DNA from: an uncultured Eubacteriales bacterium
GTDB taxonomy: Bacteria; Bacillota; Clostridia; Christensenellales; Borkfalkiaceae
Direction of reading: 5' to 3'
Length of the DNA: 64,000 bases
Assembly: GCA_905209085.1 (NCBI GenBank)
Contig: CAJLRM010000003.1
Coordinates: 248,001-312,000 of the forward strand
In this document: positions 51,143 to 57,124 of the stretch, piece by piece
How positions within the stretch are numbered: position 1 is the stretch's first letter
Layout: each line of letters begins with the position of its first letter
Notes under the pieces: model-generated
What the model was told of the DNA's origin: nothing
The model's database searches: none
Seen by the model: only the letters and a program-made list of their open reading frames with translations
Made by a program: the position numbers and the translations under genes

Positions 51143-51499
51143 ATTATAAAAACCACATTAAAAACATTTCAATTTTCGTTCGTCTTGCTACGGCGAAGCC
51201 GTTACTTTTTCAACGGATACAAGCTCCCTGCAAGGGCGAACGGCACCAAACGCGAAGCGATTTGGTATAGTGAGTTATACCTACCGTTTTTCGGTAGGTA
51301 TGCGAACTATCCAAAAAGACAAGGGCTCCCGCAAAAAGACGAAGTATTTTTGCGGGAAGAGGAGCCGCAACGGCGACTACCGTCAACTGCGAAAGCGGTT
51401 GACGAAAAGCAAAGTTTGCGGCGACGAAGTGAGTTATACCTTTTTGAAAAAGGTGTCAAAAACTATTTTTACGGAGGTGATGAATTACGTCGTATTTAG
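51143..51499 (+). CDS. possible small protein overlapping oriT, non-ATG start
   Basis: AAGGAG is six bases before an ATT at 51,143, and the frame then runs about 118 codons (IIKTTLKTFQF...) to a stop at 51,497-51,499. No ATG exists near the ribosome site. The frame crosses both nic-like sites, and the repeated SELYL peptides simply reflect the duplicated DNA. It may therefore be a chance frame; I list it because the ribosome site and spacing are good. Confidence 0.3.
   Translation: MIKTTLKTFQFSFVLLRRSRYFFNGYKLPARANGTKREAIWYSELYLPFFGRYANYPKRQGLPQKDEVFLREEEPQRRLPSTAKAVDEKQSLRRRSELYLFEKGVKNYFYGGDELRRI
51261..51301 (+). other. oriT-like site 1
   Basis: TATAGTGAGTTATAC (51,266-51,280) resembles the MobV/pMV158 nic region TAGTGTGTTATAC. 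It contains a GTATA...TATAC inverted repeat and is followed by ATACCTACCG/CGGTAGGTAT (51,277-51,301), a perfect 10-bp hairpin. A MobV relaxase gene begins about 180 bp downstream. Confidence 0.68.
51425..51456 (+). other. oriT-like site 2
   Basis: AAGTGAGTTATACC (51,427-51,440) repeats the nic-like core of site 1 and is followed by CCTTTTT-GAAAAAGG, a different hairpin sequence with the same layout. It lies about 40 bp before the relaxase ribosome site. Confidence 0.5.
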
Positions 51500-52476
51500 T
51501 ATGCCATATGGAAAAATATAAACGCGCCGATATTGTCGGAATCGAGAGAGAAAACGAACGCGACGAGAATTATAAGTCAACGCGAAATCCGCAAATCGAC
51601 AAGTCTAAAACGAGACTAAATTACCATACAATGCCGTATGAGAAAAGGTATCTTGCATTTATCGACGAGCGGATTATACAACTTTCGCCTAAACGAAAAA
51701 TCAAAGACGACACGGTGCTTATAACGTCGTTTATATTAGGTTCGGACAAAGAATTTTTCAACCGAATTACGGCAGAACAGCAGAAACAATTTTTTGCCGA
51801 TTGCACGGATTTTTTTTCCGAACGCTACGGCAAAGAAAACGTTGTATCGGCAGTCGTGCATTTAGACGAAAGCACGCCGCATTTACATTTCAATCTTATG
51901 CCCGTAACAAACGGAAGATTGTGCGCGAAAGTTCTTTTCGACCGAACCGCATTACGCGATTTGCAGACGGATTTTTACAAAGCCGTCGGCAAGAAATACG
52001 GATTAGAACGCGGTAAGGAAGGAAGCACGGCGAAACACTTGGATACGATTGCTTACAAAACGAAAAAGATGACCGAGGCCGCCGAAGCAAAGATTCGCGA
52101 AGCGGAAGAAGCGCAAGTCGCCGCAAAACCGGCAAAGGAATTGCTTGAAAGTTACGAATCGGCAAAGTCTGAGAAAATACCGTTTTCCGGAAAGAAAAAA
52201 GAAACGGAAATTATCGCGTTACGCACGAAAAACGGAGAATTACAACGTAAAAACGATATTCTCGCAAAAGATAACGGCGATTTATACGCGGAACTTAAAA
52301 AGCAAGAAAAAACAGCAACGACAAACGAAGGCGCAATAAAATTATTAAAAACATTGCTCGAATATGCGCCCGAAGAACTCGCCGCGGCAAAACAGGCGGC
52401 AGGTCGTCGTCAAGAACAAGAGCGGGAGAAAAATCGCTCTCGCGGAAATTCAAACAACAAATTTAAAGGCAAGTAA
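51484..52476 (+). CDS. MobV-family relaxase with apparent ATT start
   Basis: A relaxase of about 330 residues. The family N-terminus (SYLVCHMEKYKRADIVGIER, aligning with MobM SYMVARMQKMKAGNLGG) is encoded from 51,484, where the first codon is ATT, six bases after GGAGG (51,473-51,477). The first ATG in frame is at 51,508 and would drop the family start. The metal motif is VVHLDESTPHLHFNLMPV. The C-terminal part is a charged coiled coil. MobV relaxases nick oriT and lead plasmid or element transfer using another element's conjugation pore. An ATG-to-ATT change could reduce expression or inactivate the gene. Confidence 0.82.
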   Translation: MTSYLVCHMEKYKRADIVGIERENERDENYKSTRNPQIDKSKTRLNYHTMPYEKRYLAFIDERIIQLSPKRKIKDDTVLITSFILGSDKEFFNRITAEQQKQFFADCTDFFSERYGKENVVSAVVHLDESTPHLHFNLMPVTNGRLCAKVLFDRTALRDLQTDFYKAVGKKYGLERGKEGSTAKHLDTIAYKTKKMTEAAEAKIREAEEAQVAAKPAKELLESYESAKSEKIPFSGKKKETEIIALRTKNGELQRKNDILAKDNGDLYAELKKQEKTATTNEGAIKLLKTLLEYAPEELAAAKQAAGRRQEQEREKNRSRGNSNNKFKGK

Positions 52477-52485
52477 GTGAATCTT

Positions 52486-52516
52486 GCCGAACGGAAACGT
52501 AAGCGTCGGCATTTTA
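52486..52516 (+). terminator. weak hairpin after the relaxase
   Basis: TGCCGAACG and CGTCGGCA pair with one bulge and are followed by TTTT. A weak terminator or RNA-stabilising hairpin. Confidence 0.4.
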
Positions 52517-52666
52517 AGAGAAGGTATGATACCGAGATGAAAGTAGTGAAAAAGTAAGCCCGACCTGTTTTTTAATCGCATTCATGCGAGGCTGAGAAAA
52601 AATTAGAAAAGGAGCCATAAAAAATGAAAGACACAAGATTAAACGAATAACTGCTCGGAGGGGAAA

Positions 52667-52843
52667 ATCACGAGAAAACGCAAAGATACAGGCATGTCGG
52701 AATGCGATTTCAACAATATTTCAAAAGTACTGTTGGACGCAATCCATAAATTTTATGAAAAGGACGAAAACAGAAAAGCATTTGAAACATGGCAAGCCGA
52801 AAGGATACAATTACAATTAAATAAATATTTAACGAAAAAATAG
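52667..52843 (+). CDS. small basic protein after the relaxase, non-ATG start candidate
   Basis: GGAGG (52,657-52,661) lies five bases before an ATC codon at 52,667, and the frame (ITRKRKDTGMSECDFNNISK...) runs 58 codons. If the first ATG (52,694) is used, the protein has 49 residues but no ribosome site. It is helical and charged with a Lys-rich end. An eight-codon frame (MKDTRLNE, about 52,624) precedes it. Small charged helical proteins often accompany mobilization genes; function unknown. Confidence 0.5.
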   Translation: MTRKRKDTGMSECDFNNISKVLLDAIHKFYEKDENRKAFETWQAERIQLQLNKYLTKK

Positions 52844-52907
52844 CCCATTGAAAACATAGGGCTACAAAAACAGAATATTTAACGGGGTTATTTTTCCCAA
52901 AAAAACA

Positions 52908-52950
52908 CATAAGGGCGAGCATTTGAATGTTCGCCCTTTATTATTTTTCG
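52908..52950 (+). terminator. strong terminator at the end of the mobilization genes
   Basis: AAGGGCGA (52,911-52,918) and TCGCCCTT (52,931-52,938), extended by CAT/ATG inside, then TTATTATTTTT. Confidence 0.85.
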
Positions 52951-52951
52951 A

Positions 52952-52980
52952 TTGACAAAAGAATAAGATTTTGTTAAAAT
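52952..52980 (+). promoter_or_regulatory. promoter of the 19-residue peptide gene
   Basis: TTGACA (52,952-52,957) and TAAAAT (52,975-52,980), spacer 17 bp. Transcription would begin near 52,988. Confidence 0.8.
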
Positions 52981-53036
52981 ATAATTACCAAAACACAGGT
53001 GCCGATTATTTCGGTGTGTTGATGGAGGTGATGTTT

Positions 53037-53096
53037 ATGAAAGCCTTGCTTAAGGCTCTTATGATACTCTGTTTTGGAGTAGCCAAGCATAAATAA
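53037..53096 (+). CDS. 19-residue hydrophobic peptide with sequestered ribosome site
   Basis: The frame MKALLKALMILCFGVAKHK starts at ATG 53,037, six bases after GGAGGTG. It is a short hydrophobic helix flanked by Lys, like type I toxins and small membrane peptides. In the same predicted transcript (52,988 to about 53,170) the ribosome site GGAGGTGA (53,024-53,031) is perfectly complementary to TCACCTCC (53,122-53,129), and GGTGCC (52,998) to GGCACC (53,111). Such 5'-3' pairing keeps type I toxin mRNAs silent. No antisense RNA was identified. An alternative is a leader peptide. Confidence 0.6.
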   Translation: MKALLKALMILCFGVAKHK

Positions 53097-53141
53097 GTCG
53101 GCTCCCGAATGGCACCGCGGGTCACCTCCTGTGCGAATGAA

Positions 53142-53177
53142 TCGAGCGTTGATTTTTTCAACGCTCTTTTATTTTGT
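53142..53177 (+). terminator. terminator of the 19-residue peptide transcript
   Basis: A perfect 9-bp stem GAGCGTTGA/TCAACGCTC with a T-rich loop and tail. Confidence 0.85.
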
Positions 53178-53210
53178 TGATTTTGTAATTATCTTTTCGC
53201 ATATAGAAAA

Positions 53211-53250
53211 ACAAAGCACTCTCTTATACATAAAGTGCTTTGTTTCTTCT
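53211..53250. terminator. hairpin near the right limit of the element
   Basis: AAAGCACT (53,213-53,220) and AGTGCTTT (53,234-53,241), followed by gtttcttctt. It works as a terminator in either direction. Confidence 0.55.
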
Positions 53251-53278
53251 TAATTTTTAGTTTTTAAAGTATATGATA

Positions 53279-53318
53279 AAGGCGAATCCGTCTCCTACCG
53301 GAAACGGGTTCGCCTTTA
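53279..53318 (-). terminator. terminator of tRNA-Glu
   Basis: AAAGGCGAATCCGT and ACGGGTTCGCCTTT form a long near-perfect stem immediately beyond the 3' end of the minus-strand tRNA. Confidence 0.75.
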
Positions 53319-53325
53319 ACTTGTT

Positions 53326-53400
53326 TGGTGACCTTATCGGGAATCGAACCCGAGTTTACGCCGTGAGAGGGCGTCGTCTTAACCGCTTGACCATAAGGCC
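53326..53400 (-). tRNA. tRNA-Glu (anticodon CTC)
   Basis: The minus strand reads GGCCTTATGGTCAAGCGGTT and onward to GGTTCGATTCC and TAAGGTCACCA. The acceptor stem GGCCTTA/TAAGGTC (one G-U) is complete and CCA is encoded. The anticodon loop CTCTCAC gives CTC for Glu. It decodes GAG. The promoter is at 53,420. Confidence 0.95.
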
Positions 53401-53419
53401 ATGGCTTATTTGCTTATGT

Positions 53420-53448
53420 AGTATAGCATATTTTTTCTTTCAGGGCAA
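53420..53448 (-). promoter_or_regulatory. promoter of tRNA-Glu
   Basis: On the minus strand, TTGCCC (53,448-53,443) and TATACT (53,425-53,420) with a 17-bp spacer. The start would be about 12 bp before the tRNA 5' end. Confidence 0.7.
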
Positions 53449-53559
53449 CTGTTTTTGCCTAACGGAAATAAAATTTTTCGAAAAATTTTTTTCTGTCATA
53501 GAGTCCTTGAAAAAGTCTGAAAAGGACCTTTAAAAAAACGCCCTATCCTTAAAGAAAAG

Positions 53560-53592
53560 CGAGGGGAAAAGTTCTCCTCGCAGTCAAAACAA
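53560..53592 (-). terminator. second hairpin downstream of the probable 6S RNA
   Basis: On the minus strand GCGAGGAG and CCCCTCGC pair with one mismatch and are followed by TTTTCTTT. Confidence 0.55.
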
Positions 53593-53600
53593 AATAAAAA

Positions 53601-53774
53601 ATCCGCCTGTGCCGCACTTCGGATAAAAGCTAACCCGCTTTCAGCAGGTGGGTACCGCATCTTGACGCTTCGGACTTTCCGTATAAATACAGACCTTGCC
53701 TATCGCCCCGAATGTCGGTTCCCGAATTCATAATGTGGATTACGATCAATCCGAACTCCGTACACCGCAGATCT
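53601..53774 (-). ncRNA. ssrS: probable 6S RNA
   Basis: A minus-strand RNA of about 175 nt has a fully consensus promoter (below) and ends at GCGGATTTTTTATTTT. The ends pair as in 6S RNA: TCTGCGGTG near the 5' end with CGGCACAGGCGGA near the 3' end, then TTCGGAT with ATCCGAA. The middle is large and weakly paired, with a short hairpin CCACCTGCTGAAAGCGGGTT on the 3' side of the central bubble. 6S RNA mimics an open promoter and holds sigma-A polymerase in stationary phase. The call rests on architecture and the CTGCGGTGT end; no covariance search was possible. Confidence 0.72.
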
Positions 53775-53780
53775 GAGAAT

Positions 53781-53809
53781 ATTATACCGTATTTTTTTAT
53801 TTTTGTCAA
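53781..53809 (-). promoter_or_regulatory. consensus promoter of the probable 6S RNA
   Basis: On the minus strand TTGACA (53,809-53,804) and TATAAT (53,786-53,781) are perfect, with a 17-bp spacer rich in A. It predicts strong constitutive transcription. Confidence 0.9.
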
Positions 53810-53866
53810 CAGAATGAAGGCGTTTTTTCTTTTATGGGGAAAGGGAAGCTAAAAATCGGGGGTGTT

Positions 53867-54700
53867 TTATTCTTTTTCATCCTCCGCGAGTTCTTTTAAA
53901 AAATTGAAAATTTCCTCTTCGAAAAGCAGACCGTAACGGCTGTCGCCGCCCGCTTTTGCCGTGCGGAAAATGGCTGCCGTCGTAAAATTTGCCGCGAGTT
54001 CGATTGCCTTTTTTTTGCTTTTTCCCCTCGCCAAACAGCCCGTAAACGCCGCGGCGAATACGTCGCCCGCCCCGTGAAAAAAACCTTTGGCGTGCGGGAG
54101 CGCGTAGCGGCTTACGCCGTTTGCCTCCCCGTAGTACACGGCGTTTTCCTCGCCCTCTTCCACGCCCGTGACGATAGGGCAGGTATGCGGAGAACGCAAG
54201 ATACCGACGATTTTCTCGGCGGGAAGGCGCTCGATGGAAAGGGGATAGTTTTCGCCCGCCAAAAGACAGGCCTCGGTGACGTTAGGGAGAATAAAGTCCG
54301 CTTCTTCGCATAGAACGCGCATTTTTTCCACAAAATGGAAATCAAAGTGCGCGTACAGTTTTCCGCCGTCGCCCATGACGGGATCGACGATAAATTTCCC
54401 GTTCCGCTTCAAAAACCGCCGTTTTATCTCCCGCACCGTTTCGATCTGAGATACGTTGCCCAAATATCCGCTGTAAATGAAATCGAAAGTCAGCCCCAGG
54501 CTTTCCCAATGCTTTAAAACGGCGGGAATTTCGTCGGAAAGATCGCGAAAGGTATATCCCTCGAATCCGCCCGTGTGGGTGGAGAGAAGGGCGGTGGGCA
54601 GTACGTCGCAGGTGACGCCGCAGGCGGAAACGACGGGCAGGGCGACGGTTAGGGAACATTTTCCCACGCAGGAAATATCGTTGATGGCAAGAACGCGCAT
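53867..54700 (-). CDS. pdxY: pyridoxamine/pyridoxal kinase
   Basis: A 277-residue PfkB/ribokinase-type vitamin B6 kinase. Diagnostic segments are MRVLAINDISCVGKCSLTVA, 'PTALLSTHTGGFEGY' (substrate loop), 'YSGYLGN', 'VDPVMGDGGKLY' and the ATP/anion-hole motif FHGAGDVFAAAFTGCL (catalytic Asp in GAGD). It phosphorylates pyridoxal, pyridoxine or pyridoxamine. It is convergent in position with the 6S gene and divergent from aspS. Confidence 0.93.
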   Translation of the reverse strand: MRVLAINDISCVGKCSLTVALPVVSACGVTCDVLPTALLSTHTGGFEGYTFRDLSDEIPAVLKHWESLGLTFDFIYSGYLGNVSQIETVREIKRRFLKRNGKFIVDPVMGDGGKLYAHFDFHFVEKMRVLCEEADFILPNVTEACLLAGENYPLSIERLPAEKIVGILRSPHTCPIVTGVEEGEENAVYYGEANGVSRYALPHAKGFFHGAGDVFAAAFTGCLARGKSKKKAIELAANFTTAAIFRTAKAGGDSRYGLLFEEEIFNFLKELAEDEKE

Positions 54701-54748
54701 AAATTATCCGACTCCTTAAAAAATCTTTATGAAACTATTATAAATTTC

Positions 54749-54777
54749 TTGCTTTTTTTTGTCAAACGGATTAAAAT
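54749..54777 (+). promoter_or_regulatory. promoter candidate for aspS
   Basis: TTGCTT (54,749-54,754) and TAAAAT (54,772-54,777) with a 17-bp spacer, about 85 bp before the ATG. Confidence 0.5.
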
Positions 54778-54864
54778 GGAAAGGTAAAAAAATCTGAAAA
54801 GAGTCCGTTGTCGGAAAAATTTTCCAAAAAAATAAAAACACATCAAACAAAGAGGCTTTCAGTT

Positions 54865-56196
54865 ATGAAAATCACAGGCGAACCGAAGACGAATACCGTC
54901 CCGTATTCCCAGTTCGGCAACTACGAAAATCAGGAGATCACCGTTACGGGCACCGTGCACAATATCCGCATGATGTCCGATTTTGCTTTCGTTATCCTGC
55001 GCACGGCGCGCGAAACCATCCAATGCGTCTATGCGGAATCCTTTTCCGATTATCGTATGCCGGCCGAGCTTAAAGAAGAGTGTGCGGTGAAACTGACGGG
55101 CAAGGTCGTCGCGGGCGAAACGCGGGACGGCGGCAAGCGTTACGAGTTGCAGATCCACGACATAGAGATCCTGTCTTATCCGGCGGATATTCCCCCGGTG
55201 GTCATCACGAAAAAACAGGTGCAGTGCGATTTGAATACCGATCTCGACTATCGCCCCGTGACGCTCCGAAATCCCAAAGAGCGCGCTGTTTTCAAGTTTC
55301 AGGAAGGAATCCAGCGCGGTTTCAGGGAATATCTCATGTCGCAGGGCTTTACGGAGATTCATTCCCCGAAGATCAATTTCGCGGGCGCGGAAGGCGGCAC
55401 CAACGTTTTCAAGCTCGATTATTTCGGCAAGCAGGTGTATCTCGCGCAGTCGCCGCAGCTCTATAAACAGGCGCTCGTCGCGGTGTACGAAAGAGTCTTC
55501 GAGATCGCGCCCGTGTTCCGCGCGGAACACCACGACACCAGCCGCCACCTCAACGAGTACATTTCCATGGACTTCGAGATGGGCTTTATCGACGGCTTCG
55601 AGGACGTCATGAACATGGAAACGGGCGCCCTCAGATATATTATGGACCTTCTGAAAACGGAATATAAGAACGAAGTGGAGCTTTTGCACGCGGACATTCC
55701 CGAAATAACGGAAATCCCCGTAATCAAATTCATGGAAGCCAAAGAGCTTTTGATGAAAAAGTTTAAGTATCAGCCCTCGGACATGAAGGATTTTGATCCC
55801 GAAGAGGAGCAGCTGCTCGGCAAGTACGCGAAAAAGCAGTTTAATTCGGATTTTCTTTTCGTCACGCATTATCCCTCCAAGAAGCGTCCTTTCTATACGA
55901 TGGACGATCCCGAGGACCCCGAGTATACCTTATCGTTCGACCTTTTGTTCCGCGGCATGGAAATCACGTCGGGCGGTCAGCGCGTGCACGACTACAACGC
56001 GCAGGTGGAAAAGATGAAGAAGCTTGGCATGAATCCCGACGAGTTCGAAACTTATCTCATGCTTCATAAGTACGGAGCGCCCCCTCACGGCGGCTTGGGA
56101 CTCGGACTCGAACGCCTGACGATGCACCTTCTCGGCTTCAAAAACGTGCGCGAAGCCGCGATGTTCCCGAGGGATATCAACCGCGTCACCCCTTGA
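54865..56196 (+). CDS. aspS: aspartyl-tRNA synthetase, archaeal/non-discriminating type
   Basis: A 443-residue class II synthetase starting at ATG 54,865 (a frame extension upstream is not family-like). An OB-fold anticodon domain (about 25-110, ITVTGTVHNIRMMSDFAFVI) precedes the catalytic core: FQEGIQRGFREYLMSQGFTE, 'QLYKQ', motif 2 'FRAEHHDTSRHLNEY' and motif 3 'GLGLGLERLTMHLLG'. The length and lack of the bacterial GAD insert mark the archaeal/eukaryal AspRS2 type, often able to charge both tRNA-Asp and tRNA-Asn when GatCAB is present. Confidence 0.92.
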   Translation: MKITGEPKTNTVPYSQFGNYENQEITVTGTVHNIRMMSDFAFVILRTARETIQCVYAESFSDYRMPAELKEECAVKLTGKVVAGETRDGGKRYELQIHDIEILSYPADIPPVVITKKQVQCDLNTDLDYRPVTLRNPKERAVFKFQEGIQRGFREYLMSQGFTEIHSPKINFAGAEGGTNVFKLDYFGKQVYLAQSPQLYKQALVAVYERVFEIAPVFRAEHHDTSRHLNEYISMDFEMGFIDGFEDVMNMETGALRYIMDLLKTEYKNEVELLHADIPEITEIPVIKFMEAKELLMKKFKYQPSDMKDFDPEEEQLLGKYAKKQFNSDFLFVTHYPSKKRPFYTMDDPEDPEYTLSFDLLFRGMEITSGGQRVHDYNAQVEKMKKLGMNPDEFETYLMLHKYGAPPHGGLGLGLERLTMHLLGFKNVREAAMFPRDINRVTP

Positions 56197-56268
56197 CGAG
56201 AGCGAATTTTCGGGAACGATCGGAATTTCGCGGCGGAACGCCGCAATCGAAGGGAGGTTGCGAATATC

Positions 56269-56499
56269 ATGAAAAAAGTCATCGAAGTAAGCGATCTTTG
56301 CTGCGAGCGCTGCGCCAATCGCCTCGCCTGTACTTTGGAACTTTGCGAGGGCGTGGTAAAGGCGAAGGCCAATTATAAAAAGAACAGCATTTTCGTGGAG
56401 GTGCTCAGCACCACGCCCGACGACGAACTGAAAGAAGCCGTGCGTTCCGCGGGCTTCGAGGTGCTTTCGATCGCCCCGAGAAGGGGACTGTTCGCCTGA
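56269..56499 (+). CDS. heavy-metal-associated (HMA) domain protein
   Basis: A 76-residue ferredoxin-like metal carrier. In place of the usual GMTCxxC it has SDLCCERCANRLACTLELCE, keeping the CxxC pair (C11-C14 region). The later 'DDELKEAVRSAGFEV' matches the end of HMA domains. Possible copper or zinc chaperone. It follows aspS by 72 bp with its own gggaggttg site. Confidence 0.82.
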   Translation: MKKVIEVSDLCCERCANRLACTLELCEGVVKAKANYKKNSIFVEVLSTTPDDELKEAVRSAGFEVLSIAPRRGLFA

Positions 56500-56555
56500 C
56501 GGCCCGGCAATCGCGGGAAAAATCGAAATTCATCGATAACTTGCGGAAAATTCGC

Positions 56556-56584
56556 TTTACAAAGCGGAAAAAATAAGTTATAAT
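56556..56584 (+). promoter_or_regulatory. promoter formed at the start of repeat copy B
   Basis: TTTACA (56,556-56,561) precedes the repeat and TATAAT (56,579-56,584) is the first element of the repeat itself; spacer 17 bp. Confidence 0.6.
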
Positions 56585-56720
56585 AGAAGCGGAAATGCGG
56601 AAGCACGAAGTATTTATGGGCATTTTTTCGCCCTATTCAAACATTGCGTAAGCGATGTTATAATAGAAGCGGAAATACGGAGTATTTATAGGCATTCTTT
56701 CGCCCTATGCAAACGTAACG
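56578..56720 (+). repeat. dispersed intergenic repeat, copies B and C in tandem
   Basis: Unit B (56,578-56,657) starts ttataatagaagcggaaatg and ends with the stem-loop AACATTGC-gtaa-GCGATGTT (56,640-56,659). Unit C (56,658-56,720) starts again with ttataatagaagcggaaat and then decays. Compared with copy A at 13,590, the stem keeps pairing (A in A, G in B, opposite T), which suggests an RNA structure. Confidence 0.82.
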
Positions 56721-57124
56721 TCGGGGCTGTAAAAATAAAAAATCGAATAGAAACAAAAGCGTTCAAAGCGGGACAACCGTTTTCGAATCCTGCGCCGCAC
56801 AGAGAAATTCCGTTTTGCTGAGAGGAAGAAGGCGCGCTCGAAAAATATCGCCCGCCGAGCTTATCCCGGGAAAGCCCGCATATCGCAGGCAAAGTAACGG
56901 GGTACGGCTTCGCTCACCGTTATCGGAGCGGCAAATGATGGTTTGTTTTGGTGGGTCGTGTTTTGTCCAAAACGCGGCTTTTCTTTTTTATTTCGGAAGA
57001 AAAGTTCAAAAACCGCGTTCGCCGCGCCGCGGGACGCATAAAACTGCCCGAAAAAAAGCGCGCAAAGGAAGATAGAACGCCTGAATGAAAGAGAACGCAA
57101 AAAACACATAAGGAGCGGTGCAGT
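56721..57124 (+). other. long leader region of ileS without recognised riboswitch
   Basis: No protein gene is supported in these 400 bp. AACGCGG near 56,970 and CCGCGTT near 57,017 could pair. I do not see the TGGNACCGCG box of a T-box riboswitch. A ggagcgg site lies before the ATG at 57,125. Confidence 0.4.

Larger units (their letters stand above)
52988..53177 (+). ncRNA. short structured transcript carrying the 19-residue peptide
   Basis: The transcript is bounded by the TTGACA/TAAAAT promoter and the hairpin GAGCGTTGA (53,144-53,152)/TCAACGCTC (53,158-53,166) with TTTTATTTT. Long-range complementarities (GGTGCC/GGCACC, TTCGG/CCGAA, GGAGGTGA/TCACCTCC) suggest alternative folds that open or close translation. 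Confidence 0.55.
40403..53180. mobile_element. integrated mobilizable element with serine recombinase and MobV relaxase
   Basis: A low-GC block carries a large serine recombinase at its left end, a restriction/defence operon on the minus strand, and oriT-like sites with a MobV relaxase on the plus strand. Flanking chromosomal genes are much more GC-rich. There are no conjugation (type IV secretion) genes, so it should need a helper. I could not find attL and attR: serine integrases leave only a short core match. The limits given are therefore approximate, and the right end could fall anywhere between about 52,950 and tRNA-Glu at 53,326. Confidence 0.65.

Noticed and set aside
53170..53330. 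tRNA-Glu as the integration site of the mobile element
   Set aside because: The tRNA is intact and close to the right side, but I found no duplicated tRNA 3' end near 40,400, and the element uses a serine recombinase, which seldom targets tRNA genes.
56815..57109. Open frames on both strands in the ileS leader
   Set aside because: Arg/Lys-rich or Phe-rich composition without ribosome sites; they overlap each other on opposite strands.
56721..57124. Possible T-box riboswitch before ileS
   Set aside because: The leader is long and Ile synthetase genes often have T-boxes, but I find no TGGNACCGCG antiterminator box and no clear specifier loop.
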